The notes: generated from the sequence alone by a model not told the origin. Shown: positions 46,689 to 60,080, numbered from the stretch's first letter. The stretch is DNA of 64,000 nt from Neurospora tetrasperma FGSC 2508 (GCF_000213175.1 NW_009799179.1:4911276-4975275); one strand, 5' to 3'. Made by a program: numbers and translations.

Positions 46689-49600
46689 CTTGTGCGACGG
46701 GCGCTCTACTCGCGCTGGAGTGGTTTCGTGTCAAGCTTCTAGCAGATAGGTGTTTTCTTGGGGGTTGAAGGAGGAAGAAGGTCGAACGTAAGATTGTTCA
46801 AGCTGATCCGAACGTTCGCCGGAAAAGTGACGTATCACGTACTGCACTTATACCCGAGTGGAGGTGGACTCGGTGGAGCAAGCCGTAGAGGTGCTCGGGC
46901 CTGGGGGTGTTGCGGGGTTTGCTCTGTTTGCTTGTGTTGTCGACTGGTTGCGGCGACGACGATTGCGGGAAGTTGTTTTGCCAAGAGCGGCCAGAGAAGA
47001 AATCATGAAAGAGTAGGAAATTGAAGCTCGGGCGGCTGGAACTCGAACCAGGCATAGGTAGGTAGCAGGAGTAGGTATGCACAGCTGAGCTAAAAGGCAC
47101 AGCAAATGCAGAGAGGTACGTAACGGTAAGACCTCTTAGCTCTCGATTTGTTGACGTTCGTTTGTTTGGTTTCGGTTTCGGGGTCGTTGAGGGGAAGGCA
47201 GCTCTTGACATCCCTGCACTGTTGGAGATAACTTGACGAAGCACGACGGGAATCTTCCCTAGTGACCAGGGCATCTTACAATCATTGTTTCTGCTCCCCT
47301 TCCACTTCCTTGACTTCACGTTGACAGGCTCGCGGTGGCTTCCTGTCTGTTACTGCGAAGTCTCGCTATCCAGTTTTCCTGTCCCAAAGCACCTAAAATC
47401 CGATCCCAGATGAACTAGAGGTATGCGGTCTATGCAATGGAAACCCCTAAAATAGTACCTCTAGGCATAGATGTATACAGGATCAACCCTAAAAGTGCAA
47501 CCCCCCAAAAGTGCAGAAGAACGAGCGGCCGAAATTGTTTTCCCATATGAAATCTTCAAACTGCAAAGTGCAAAGACATTGGCTAGGTAGGATTTATACC
47601 TCTACCTATAGGGGCCCAAATTGGTAGGAGAGAATTTTGTACCCAATTAGCAGGGCTCTAAATGCCCACTCTTTATAGTATCGTTTGTAGGCGCTCTTTA
47701 GTAGCTAGAAGGTGCTTAATGGTTTGTGCACCAGATCCCCGAAGTGCAAACTCCTACACGATGGAATCGAAAGTACAAAGATGGAAATCTGGCGGTCCCA
47801 ATTACCTTCCCTTGCTCTCGTTTTTTGCCCTGTTTGCCACAGACTTTCAAGTTAAGGAACTCAAATTCGACACCCGATCTTTGATAGACTTTGTTGTCTT
47901 TTCTGAGACCATAGAAGACGGACGTATCAAGATGGTCTCTCGGGCGTTATGAGATGATACACCAGTGTATTTCGCGCGACTATGATTGGGTTTGTTTCTC
48001 CCCGCTCCCGATACGTTGACGTGACGACAACCCCAAGGCCGATTCCCAAGGACCACATGAATCAAGAAAAGTGGAATGGAAAGAGAAGAAAGCGACATAA
48101 AATAAGACGAACAACACTCCTTGCTCCATCTCTCTGAAAGAATAGCAAGTGACTGCCTGCCCCTTTTGAATGGAAATGATGATCCGCCTGGGCCGCGCAT
48201 TCCCCAGAAGACGGGCCGTTACCATTCATCGGAGGGTGGGTGTACACGTAAGCTACATGGGTCGTCGGCCCTCGGGAACAACAAGCTTCCACAAGCACAC
48301 AGCGGCCAGCCCGCATGCTGAAGCCCGACGCTTTTCCCAAGTCATCTTTCAACTCCGCGCGTAGATATCAGCACTCTTTGTCTCTTCTCAGCGACAAAGT
48401 CATCTACTGAAAGGTTCTGCAGATTGTGAACCGATATTCTGAGAAAACAACTTCTTGTTCGGATCCAGACGTCGCTGATCGCTGGCGCGACCTCTCTTCA
48501 ACTTTGGCGCATCTTACCTGTGCGCATGTGGTCATCGAGAAGTGCCGTCCATGTTCCCCGATGCTCGCTTGCAGAGGCACCAAACACTAAGGTGAAGGAG
48601 CACTAGTTCAGTCCTGAGTAATCGATATACGGCAAGTGTGATGAAGTTTCGATCTCGTCTACATATTGTACGTACCTACCGCCATGGGCCACGTACGACA
48701 GAGACTCGACTGTGCCGGACAGAGGATTCAACCAAGCTGGCGTCATTCCTAAGCTCCATTGATTGACGATATCAAACCTTTTTTTTTTTTTTTTTTGGCA
48801 GATCTGGGGTAAAGAGCTTGATGACTCTGACCTTTCGTCGGACCTAGGACACCAGCAGGAAAGCACAAGTAGGCAGACTTCTAAAGTCACGGAATTCCGA
48901 TCATGCATATGCCTCTCCTTCGGACACAGGGTAAATTTGGGTGAAATACAATCGGAAAGTATGGCCCGTATCGGTCTAGCCTAGAGGTACCTTTACCTAC
49001 TAGCCGTCGTGATGTCGTGTGCTCTCTCGTTAAGTTCCAGAAGTTTGGGACCCTAGGAAAGAGCTGAGCTGGGATACCCAGCTCAAGACGGTGCGTCCCT
49101 GCTTCCCGGTCTGTGGGCTGTTGTACCTGGCAGTTCTCATTTCCCGATCTTGCTTGCCTCGAATGGAAGGTAGAAGTATTGTTTTCACTTGAAATCCTTA
49201 CAAGTTTGCGGCTCTTTCACACCCCGTTTGACATGACGGATACAACCCAGGTGACTACCTAGCCCACCTCAGAAGCATCGTCCATACTTCCTCCGCGCTT
49301 TATCCCCCCCTCTTTCGTCTTCTGGTCTCTGCCAGACGAATCTGGTCTCTTGTCTCCTGACCCGATGAGCCCCGGTCGCTACTTCTTACATACCCGAGCA
49401 TGGGACGCGTCACCAGTATTTGAATCTCGCTGTCTTGGCTCCCCAATGTGTGGGGCCATGTCATGAGTAGAGGTAGACATGTACATCGGGGAAACACCGA
49501 TGATACCGAACCTTTTTGACAAGTAAATGCAATCAGATATAAGAAACCTATGAGCCGTGGGTGTACCTACCCGCCGACCCAATCCCTTAGGTACCCAAGC

Positions 49601-49799
49601 CATGCCACCAGAGGCACGGATATCACAGCCGTAACACTCCTTGACATTCCTTGCCCTAAGTGTAATAACAGCATAGATAATCTCTGTATCACCTTTCCGA
49701 TTTCAACCTCTTATTTCTCCATTCCTTCTCCTCGTTTTCCCTTTTATCTTTCCTGTTATATCCTTTGTCTCTTGTCTTGATCCTCAAGGGCAGGCCAAA
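46689..49799. other. Large intergenic region
   Basis: About 3.1 kb between the Erd2-type gene (minus) and the LicD gene (plus). No supported gene. It holds a cluster of AAGTGCA motifs (47490-47752), a T run of about 19 at 48779-48797, TAGAGGTACCTTTACCTA at about 48982, and a weak tRNA-like A-box/B-box pair at about 47047-47093 on the minus strand. Confidence 0.45.
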
Positions 49800-51058
49800 A
49801 TGCTCCTAAATTGGCTCCTCATTGTCACGACGCTTTTTTCCCTCAGCACATGTGCGCCTATAGAGCACGAAGATGCCATTACGATAATGGGCATGACCGA
49901 CCAGAAGGACATGAGCGGGAAGGCTGGAGATCCTCCTCAGAAATATTTCCGTAGGTGAACCCACAACAGCAAGAAGGCACCACCGCCAAGGTGTCCAAAG
50001 TTCTCAATGAGCTTGTCTCTGGGACTGCCCGGTATCAGACCCTATGCCGTAACTCGCGGTTGGATCATGCTGAGAACAGAACGCTGACCAACAAACAGAC
50101 GAGTCAACGTAAGAGAAACACCACTTGTCAACAGATAAACAGCAGAGCTCGTTTGTTAACGTATAGTCACCGCGTAGCTTCGACCCACACTATGATGGCC
50201 GGTATGACGCACCTCCTGTTGATCTGGCAGTCGCATTATATTCGCGATACTGACACGACGGCGCAGGTTTGCCGAGAAAGCGCTCGGCTACCAGGAACAA
50301 AAGGCAGCATTGAAAAATCTTGTCCGGACATTCCTTGAGACAATGAGAGACCTAGGCATTGAGACCTGGCTCATGCACGGTAGCCTGCTGGGATGGTGGT
50401 GGAACAAGCAGGTATAGCTGACCCTTTTCGCCCGTGACGGTTGCTAGAACTGACATGCACCCAGATCATGCCGTGGGACTCGGATGCCGACGTACAAGTC
50501 ACCGAGGCCAGCATGTACTTCCTAGCAACCTATTACAACATGTCCGTCTTTCATTATAAGACACCGAGGTTACCGGCCGGCCGGAACTACATGTTGGAGG
50601 TTAACCCTAACTTCTCCAACGGAGACCAGTCGGACTGGATGAATGTCATCGACGCCAGGTGGATCGATACCGAGTCCGGATTATTTATCGACATTACAGC
50701 TGCCCGGTACAACCTGACACACCCGGCAGGCGAGGGCATGATGAGCTGCAAAGATGGCCATGAGTTTCGGGTAACTATCTCCACATCAGTGAAGAGTAGC
50801 GGCGGTGACTAACAGTAGGTAGGATACATACATCTTCCCCTTGCGGGACACCATCTTCGAGGGAGTTGCAGCCAAGATCCCGTACCGCTATAAAGATTTG
50901 CTCGCAAAAGAGTATGGTGACTGGTCACTTACCTTGAAAGACTTTGCCAAGTATGTACACACCATCCGGTCGAAGAGAACTATGCAAGCTAATAGCTCTA
51001 CAGCCACATATTTGACGAGGTAAAGATGGAATGGGTGCCGAAGTTGACTACACAGTGA
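49800..51058 (+). CDS. LicD-family protein with signal peptide
   Basis: Seven exons: 49800-49950, 50099-50108, 50178-50201, 50267-50411, 50465-50770, 50823-50950, 51004-51058; introns 148, 69, 65, 53, 52 and 53 bp; 272 residues. LicD/fukutin-type proteins transfer phosphocholine, ribitol-phosphate or similar groups onto glycans; in fungi some act in mannosylphosphate transfer. A signal peptide (MLLNWLLIVTTLFSLSTC) leads to KYFHESTFDPHYDGRFAE, which needs a 10-nt microexon and a 24-nt exon to be read. The core motifs are IETWLMHGSLLGWWWN, the metal-binding PWDSDADVQV (D115, D117, D119), and DTYIFPLRDTIFEGVAAKIP. Every join keeps phase and uses GT-AG. The chain is short for the family but covers the whole domain. 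Donor substrate is unknown. Confidence 0.85.
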
Positions 51059-51720
51059 ATTGCGGGCGGAAGAGCAAAAATTGATACCCTATAGATGATG
51101 ATGAGGTGAACTGAAGCGGGTTCGTAGCCTCGGAAGGAGGACGAGATTAGATCAGCAACAAGATACAGGGAGACCCATGTACAAAATAGATGCTTGGTCT
51201 GCCACATGAAGAGGTGAAGAAGAACTTATATTGTATAAATGAGAAGTAACCGTTGATAAGATCGCTATCATTCGATGCCGGCTGGTGATGTTGTTGTTGA
51301 TGTTTCGGTTGTGGTTTTGCTGTGACTGTGAGGCTGAACTAGGGACCTGGGGCCTTCAAGGGTCAAGTGCTTGGCAACAGCCACTCCACCGCAAGGATAA
51401 GTAGTGCAGGCGGAACCCAACCTCTGGAAGCTCGGCGGTTGCGGGGGGATGCCCCCAGGGGACACCACAAGGCAAGGACGGGAAGCAGCGAGCAGCCTGC
51501 CAACGCATCCACTGCCGCCAAGCCGTGCGACCCCAGTATTATCGCGTCTGTCAATTGATCCAGCGCGTTCCAATGTCGTCAATTGAACTCCTGCGACTAC
51601 CTCTCTTCACTAACATCACACCCGTGCCACTCCAGTCTGTCGGCGGTATAAAAGACAGCTGCCACGCCTACCTAAGAATGTGATCCGCTCCAGCTAAGGA
51701 TTGACCCCTTTCTCGAAGCC
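51059..51720. other. Intergenic, LicD 3' side and AME1 promoter
   Basis: About 660 bp. A TATA-type element lies close to the AME1 start. No gene supported. Confidence 0.5.
51647..51653 (+). promoter_or_regulatory. TATA-like element upstream of AME1
   Basis: TATAAAA about 70 bp upstream of the ATG at 51721. With that spacing it would give a very short leader. Inferred only. Confidence 0.35.
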
Positions 51721-54146
51721 ATGGCAACCAGTAAGCCTCTCAGTCCAGAATGCTTTCAGTTGGTTTTAGACTGACCTGAGCCAAGGTCGGCAGGAGCGCA
51801 TGCAGGAGCGCATGCGCGGGGCGCAGTAAGTTGTTGACGATATCTTGTCTTTCTGCGTCATCTCTGTCATGAGACTTTTCCCGATTTTTAATGACATCCA
51901 AACAGTTCTCATCAGGTTGCCGATATCTCTTTCAATTTCGAGATCCCTCTACCCGTAGAGGAACCCTCGTCCGAGGAACCCACAGGTCACGATGAAGCGT
52001 CTTCGCCAACCAAATCGCCAGACACGGCTCTTGCTCCAGCTCCTACAGTAGAGACACAGCCTATAGCTGGGCAGGTGTTGACACGTCCAACGCCCAATAC
52101 GTCTGTTAAAAGGAGTCGTAGGAGCCCCCCATCAGCAACGTCGATAGCTGCGATACATACACAGCCCCAGCCGCCGCACCCTCGAGCTACGAGTCCTTCA
52201 GCTGCGTCTGCGCAGTCGCGCTCTCCCGACACGAACGACTTTTCTGCCCACAATGACAAAGATTCACATACCGTCATCAGCGAGCGATCAACTCGGGAAC
52301 GCTCCTCTGGCTTACGACGCACTTCTCCTACGCGGACGGACCATGGAACAGAAGATGTGACATCGCCGATAGTCGATAAACATCCTAGCCCAGCTCAGTC
52401 ACAGTCGCATCAGCACTTGAAATCGCCCGAGCAACTCCCACCACAACCAATAAGCAGTGCAACCAAGGCACATCACCGGCCTCGCTATGTCTCGCCGACT
52501 GCTCTGACGGAAGAGGTAGACGAGAGTCCGGCCGATGCTCCCGGAAGCGGAAGGCGTCGACCATTACGGGTTGATGAACCTGGAAGCGCAGTGATTGGAT
52601 CCAGCGCATTACTCCAGCAGGTTCTAAAGGAGTTGGACGATGGGACCGAACAAGAGCCAGAGCAATCTTCTCCACTCGAGCGCGCGGCATCACGGAAGAG
52701 TGGGGATTTGTTCGCTGTAAGGAGGGTGTCGGCCGAAACGCGGAGGAGCTCAAGACTCTCGGGTAGTAGTCCGCCTGAAAGTGTGGCGAGCCAAGACTTG
52801 GGCGAAGAGCCCTCGCCGTCGAAAGCAGCGCAGCAGGGCGGAACTGAGAGGGACAGAGATCCAGGGTTAGAGGCAGGAGACAGACAACGCGACACGCGCA
52901 GTGCTGAGCGTACCAATGACGGCGTCGAAAGCGAGCGTCCTAGCAGAGGAAAGGGGAAGAACAGGGGCCAGGAAGACGACACCGAAAAGGCCCAGGAAAT
53001 TAGCGACAAGGAAGCTGCTCAACTTCTCGGCCGGAAACGTCCTAGACGAGCTGTCCCTGCGCCCTCCTCACAGTCAGAGGCAAGACCACCTGAGGAGGAG
53101 CCTCTGCTTAAGCGACGCCGCAGACAAATCGAGCCAGCGGATACGGCCCAACAGAAGCCATCCAAAGCACGAGGAGAAAGGCTTGAGCGCGCGCCTACTC
53201 CGGTATCGAGCCCTCCTCAGGAACAGCAGAAGCAACCAAAGCAACAAACGGCACCCGCAGGCCGCAGACGTACGACTCAGAAGACCCCGAAGGCGAAGCA
53301 GAGCAGAAAAACATCCAAGAAGGATGATGCAGAGGACCAAGGAAAGGGGGAGAAAGCAGAAGCCGTTCCGATTACCGTCCAGCGCTTCACAAAGCCGCCC
53401 AGAGCCAGCGACGATGCTGACGAACTAAATGCCAGTGTTCTTGACGCCGAGATTCCATTTGCGAACAGAGCCGGCGTCAACGCCATAGACGTCCTCTCCG
53501 AACTATGCGAGGGTCTCATTGCAGGGTTTTTAGCCAGGCTGGAGGAACGAGCCCGAGCTGCAGATGACGCAGCAACAAAGAGGGAACAAAAGACCAAGTT
53601 TCGCACCATGGAGGCGTTTCAGGAGGAGCTGAGGACTAGGCTACTGGAACGCACTATCGCCCTCGATACGCTCCACGCCCTGCGCAAACGGGTAAGGGTG
53701 GTGCAGAAGGAGAAGCTGGGATTGAGAGAGGAGATATTGAGGATACGCGCCGAGAGAGATCAAGTTTCGTTGAGGATGGACGCTATTCGGATTAAGCATG
53801 AGGTGGATAGTAAGGAGGCTTTGGTCAGTTCTTGCCCCGATCCACTTTTTCTCTCCTTTCCCTAATGGGGTTTGCTTGCTAACCTTCTCTTCTTTCTTGC
53901 TACTAGCGACACATATCGCTCTCCTCTGCCATGCATGACATAGACCTTGCGGTGGAAAGAGGTCAAGCAGCTCCCGAACTGTTCCCGGCTGAGCAGAAGA
54001 TGGCAGACCTGGCGAACTTGGAGTTCCTCATCAGCAGGGTATCGGGTGAGGTGTGTAACAAGGGTAACGGCGGTGGGACATTAAAGCAGATCAAGGATTT
54101 CAATGCTTTTTTGGAGCGAGCGGCAAGTGTTTTAGAGGGCAGGTAA
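51721..54146 (+). CDS. AME1: Inner kinetochore subunit Ame1/CENP-U
   Basis: Four exons: 51721-51730 (10 nt), 51786-51825 (40 nt), 51906-53823, 53907-54146; introns 55, 80 and 83 bp; 735 residues. Ame1 pairs with Okp1 in the COMA/CENP-OPQUR complex and docks the Mis12/Mtw1 complex at centromeres. The first two tiny exons give MATSRQERMQERMRGAHSHQ, an Arg-rich N-terminal motif like the Mtw1-binding peptide of Ame1. About 470 disordered, basic and Ser/Pro-rich residues follow. The conserved C-terminal part starts at VPITVQRFTKP and continues with EIPFANRAGVNAIDVLSELC, the coiled coil ERTIALDTLHALRKRVRVVQ and, across the last join, HISLSSAMHDIDLAVERGQA. The acceptor at 51905 rather than 51915 is required to keep frame. 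Assignment by the C-terminal pattern is confident. Confidence 0.88.
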
Positions 54147-54464
54147 TTGGGTACATCAATTCAATAGCATCTCGACACCACTGGACAAAAGCGTCTTGCT
54201 CGGGATGCCAGTTGTGCAACGATTCGAACTTGGTGTTGATATATCTTTATGTCAATGTCCAAGTACCTTCTGTTGGACTATGACACTGACCGATGCCTTA
54301 GCTGGCCCAAGTATCCGCAGCAACACTCTTCATGAATTTGACCATGTTATTTTGTGAATCTGAAATATATCCACATCTAGGTGGCTAAGTCGTACTGTTA
54401 TGTCCGGAATCTGTTGCTTGTAATACATCCCCCTTCAACCTGACGGGATTGTCAAACACTCATT
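54147..54464. other. Intergenic between convergent genes
   Basis: About 320 bp with the 3' ends of AME1 and the twin-CX9C gene. Nothing else seen. Confidence 0.5.
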
Positions 54465-55644
54465 TCAATAGTTCGGTGTTCCAAGAACCCGCTTGATCTT
54501 ATCTCCAATCGTCTCCTTACCCTCCATTCTGCGTTGCTCTCTCTCCTTGGATTGCTCGTTCCACAACTCCTGGAGATTCTTCGCCATAATCGCCTTGGCC
54601 CTGTGCTCAGCTCTGAGCGCCTCCTCTTCCGCAGCGCGCTCCGGCTCCGGAAGTTTGGCCAATTGCTCCTGCCAGGATTCCACGATGGCCTGGCTTGGTT
54701 CGTAGGGGTCCTTCCCTGGCTCTGTACCTGCACCAGCTGCTGATGTGGACTGAGGGGCAGCCGATGTTTTAGTCGGGTAGACGGGGACTTTGTAGGTGCT
54801 GTTTTCGAACAGCGAGGGGAACGCAGGAATTGGCCGGCCCTCAGCTTTGCACTTCTCGATCTCCGCTTCTTGGTCGAGCATCCGATGGTACAAAGCGTCG
54901 GCGTGCATTTGGATGTCCTCGTCCACTTCGGGCGAGCGGCCGTAGGTTTGGAGGTAGCCTAGGGCTTTTAGTAGTTTCTTCAACATTATTAACTTGGTCA
55001 GTAACTAATCGACGAAACAATAAGAGACAAAACTGCCTGCTCCGAACAGCTCGCGCCCAGGGAACACAGGGCAGTAATAACGCATAACATACCGATTGCA
55101 TATTATAGCACCTCTCAAACTTCCTCACCGTATCCCGGCACATGGTCGCGCGATCCGCCCAGCTGCCGTGCTTCATACAGTTGTTCCAGTCCAGCTGTTC
55201 CTCGGCGCAGTTCTCCAGCGCCGCTTTGCCGATCATCGCCTTGCGCTCCTTGAACCCTTCCAGCACGTCCATTAGCTTCTCGTGGTCCGTCTTGGTCTCG
55301 GCCTCAATCTCGTACTGCGGCCGGTAGGTTTTCCATAGGTGCGCGTAGCGGCCATCTTGGTAGAGGGAGGCGCGTGGTACAGCTGGTTGTTGTTGTTGTT
55401 GTTGTTCCTGTTGTGGTTGTTCGGTCGCTGGTACTTTCGCTGTCGGTACAGGCGCCGCTGGAGCGCTGGCGAGATGCTGTTTAGCTTGTGACTGTTGCTG
55501 TTGCTGTTCCTGTTCTTGCTGAGTCGTGTACTTGACGGGGGACTCCCGGGCAAGGAACTCGCGGAGCTTGGGATCGAGCTTCCCCAGGGGATCTGACTCG
55601 TCGCTGCTGGAGCTGCTTCCGAACCACCCATCAAACCAGCCCAT
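54465..55644 (-). CDS. Conserved fungal protein with twin CX9C motif, function unknown
   Basis: Two exons, 55644-55093 and 54977-54465; 115-bp intron; 354 residues. Starts MGWFDGWFG, then a Gln-rich low-complexity part (about residues 40-95). A conserved region follows: QDGRYAHLWKTYRPQYEIEA and KLMDVLEGFKERKAMIGKAA. The cysteines are C146, C156, C169 and C179, spaced C-X9-C-X12-C-X9-C as in CHCH proteins oxidised by Mia40 in the mitochondrial intermembrane space. The second exon continues KLLKALGYLQTYGRSPEVDE and HADALYHRMLDQEAEIEKCK, then a Glu/Lys-rich C-terminus. I recall similar proteins in many filamentous fungi but no experimentally grounded role. There is no signal peptide. A mitochondrial location is inferred from the cysteines only. 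Confidence 0.8.
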
Positions 55645-56167
55645 TGTTGCTGGGTTCCAATGTTGATCCTAACCGCAGCACTTGCGCTTTGGTGATAGTC
55701 TTCCAGCGACAGGAAAGCTGGGCTAACGCGCAAGTCTGGTAAGTACTATCGCGTTTGTGGCACCATGAGGGAGGGGTAACTTCTGTTCCGTTGCCCTGCG
55801 AGCTATCGAGAGCTTGCAAGTTGGGCGGACCAAGACGGCAGAATGACCGGCCTCGGGAATTGCGAAGGGTGGTTGATCTAACCCTAACCCTAGACTAAAC
55901 TCACCAGAACATCGCCCGTTCGCCTCCGGCTGTGGAAGGAGGAAAGGGGCAACCTCTGAACCTCTCAATCTGGTTCTAGTGGTAAACAACTTGCATCCGG
56001 GCACTTGCACTTCTAGCAGTTCAAACCCTGACATTACGCCTTTGCGTGTCAGTACTCTATGTAACATGCCGCGCTTTTCTCAAAACTTAGCATCCAAAGA
56101 TTGACAATGTTTCTTTTACATTTGCTACTAAATCATAACGCTACCTGAGATTACGCTGATCGCCTGC
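55645..56167. other. Intergenic, promoter of the twin-CX9C gene
   Basis: About 520 bp. Holds a telomere-like CCCTAA repeat at 55879-55893 (listed separately). The 3' end of the GPI-type gene is on the right. Confidence 0.5.
55879..55893 (+). promoter_or_regulatory. Interstitial telomere-like motif (telobox)
   Basis: TAACCCTAACCCTAG, just over two TTAGGG units on the minus strand, about 235 bp upstream of the twin-CX9C start. In yeasts such motifs in promoters are bound by Tbf1-like proteins. Regulatory role here is inferred. Confidence 0.45.
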
Positions 56168-57363
56168 TCAAAGCAACAGCATCCCCAGCACGCTCCCCGC
56201 ACCAGCGATCAAAGCAGCACCACCCATCAAATCTATGGGCCGCCCGGCTCCTGAATTTGATCGAGTAGTCGCGGTAGTCGACGCATTCTGAGCAACTCCT
56301 GACGTTTGTGATGTTATAGCTGTCACCAGCGTCTGAGTCATGCCATCCGAGACGGTGGTCAGAGTAGTGAGGCTACTACCTGAACCGCCTCTGCTGGCTG
56401 GAGCTGCAGTTGATAACCCAGAAGTCTGTGTCGAATTGCCGAAATGAACACCGCCAGAACTAGAAGGACTTTTCGAAATTCCGGTGACCAGCGATTGATG
56501 GGCAGCACCAGTTCCGTGTGGCTTCCCTCCGCCGACTACGCTGGCTGCTGGAGTAGTGCTGTTTGTGATGGGGAAGAAGCCGGGTGGGCGGGAGGTTATC
56601 GCAGCTCTGGAGGTATCTGCGGTGGCGGAACTAGCACTGGCTGAAGACTCGGTAATAACTGAGGTGAGGAATCCGTTGCTGGCTGTGGTCGATGTCGTGT
56701 CCGCACCAGCTGTTTCGGTTCCGGCTGTCTCGGTCGCAAATGCCTTAGTCGTTGTTGTCTCGAGTGCAACAGAGCTTGGGAAAGCTGAGTTCTCGGTTGT
56801 TGTCTCGAGTGCAACAGAGTTTGTGGAAGCTGGGTCCTCGGCAACGGCAGTGCTTGAGGCTTCAAGGCTCGACAACTCAGCGGTTGATATAGCAGCTGAA
56901 GTCACTTCAGTGGACTGAACCGGAGACACCTCAGAGATTTCGGCAGTCGTTGAAATCTGTGAGACAAGAGGGATAAGCTCACTGGTTGTGCTAGCCAGAG
57001 TAGCTGCCCCATCCACCGCCTATAAGAAGTCAGTTGCGATTCTCTCTTGAACGGGCATCAGGTCCAACATACCGACGAAGCAAGGCCTGAAAGAGGTCGC
57101 AATTCGCCTGCGGAAGCCTCTGAGGCAGCGGGGGTAGCGATGGATGTCAAAGACTGAATGCTTTCCTGGCTGCTGGCCACAACCTCTGCCGGGATTGTGG
57201 TGCCGGGAGCAACACTGGCACCGAGAGCAGATGTCGCAATGGGAACAGTCGTTTCGCTGTTCACACTGGAGTCTTGAACTGGAATAGCTGGTTGCGTGGC
57301 GAGCGTGTCGTGAATACAGATGGCCAGGAGACAGGCCGCAAGGTTTCTGGCCGAGTACTGCAT
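56168..57363 (-). CDS. Ser/Thr-rich secreted GPI-type surface protein
   Basis: Two exons, 57363-57073 and 57019-56168; 53-bp intron; 380 residues. N-terminal signal peptide (MQYSARNLAACLLAICIHDTLA). Nearly all of the mature chain is Ser/Thr/Ala-rich, with a near-repeat (SSVALETTT and NSVALETTTENS) and few cysteines, so it should be heavily O-mannosylated. The C-terminus is a short polar stretch followed by a hydrophobic end (GGAALIAGAGSVLGMLLL), fitting GPI attachment to membrane or wall. No catalytic domain is recognised. Low-complexity proteins of this type are common and poorly conserved in filamentous fungi, so the exact exon structure is the main uncertainty. Confidence 0.75.
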
Positions 57364-58624
57364 TATGACTTGTCCTTCGTGTCAACTCGTGATCGGGACG
57401 CGAACTTGATCCAAACGGGAAGTTCCAAGAGAATCAAATGGGTATAATGAAACGAACGGCAAAGCAAACTGTCAGGTAGTAACGAAGAACGGAGTGCAAG
57501 CACTCGGGTGAGAAAGAGAAAGAGACGACTGAACAAAAGAAATTAGACACTAGAGCATGGATTGAAGTGTCAAAGTTGGGGGATATAAGAAAGAGAGCGC
57601 ATAACCACAACAAGTCGGACAGAAAAGAAGATGGATATACGAATCTAGGCCTGTTCCACGACGTATATCACCGGCACTATCCTTCCAGAATGCACATGGC
57701 TTGCCATGAAAGTAGAAGCACCGGAGAGGGGTCACTGTCTCAGGATAGCTCGAGCACCAGCGTAGCGTAGGGGGAGCACAAGAAACAACTTGGATAGTCA
57801 GATACAGGTGAGATCTGGATCCAAACATCCTGGTACCTCATGTGGCAAGGTAGAGAAGTTGGGACGAGCAAGGGGTTGTTGACGGCCATCCAGAACCGGG
57901 AGGAAAGCCTCCCGCTTCTGCGCACGCCTTGAACCTTCCGTCTTGGCATAGTCGTTTCTACTATTCTGGGAGTCTTGTGCCTCCGTGAAGGTCTTGGATC
58001 ACTGGTGGCAAGGTAAAGATCCAAATCTCTGAGACGTAGAGTAATAACAGCCTGTTCATGGTGAAACCAGACTGTTACCTAGCTGAGCACGGACATAGAT
58101 GTTAGCGAGGCGAAGGGGTAGCATGCTACAGCACCCACTATAGTCGTACTGTCATACGATCGGAAAGAAAAAGTGTGAAACATCCAAGTTTCTTTTTTGT
58201 CATTGTTTCCGCTCAAGGTTTTGAAGCTCACAATCGCAAAGTTTCCCAAAATCTAGACAAGCTTTCGAATTCCAAGTCGCCACCTGCTTGCCAGCTCACA
58301 AGTGTTCTCCTTGTCCAACAGCAATATCAGGGAATCGTGCCCTTTTTTTAGGGGCAACTTCGAACACATATCAAGAAAATCCAAGACAAGTGACCTAGCA
58401 GGCGTATGCCTTAATGGAAATCCGGTATTTCTCAGAGCTTATATAACAGAACCCAAGAGAATAGATATCTTCCAACACTCTGCAGATTCGGCTGAGTAAA
58501 GAACATTTCGAATTCAAGTTGAATCAAGAGCAAGTGATACCCAGCAATACATTCAAATGAAACAACCAAGCGCATAGCTCGACACGATCCAGGTCTCAAC
58601 CAAGCCTTCCACATCACAACATCC
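57364..58624. other. Intergenic, promoter of the GPI-type gene
   Basis: About 1.26 kb. Short frames only, none with a family pattern. Confidence 0.45.

Positions 58625-60080
<1,456 letters not shown>

Noticed and set aside
48779-48797. T run of about 19 as a reversed poly(A) tail of a retroposed element
   Set aside because: No element body, target-site duplication or coding remnant is visible beside it.
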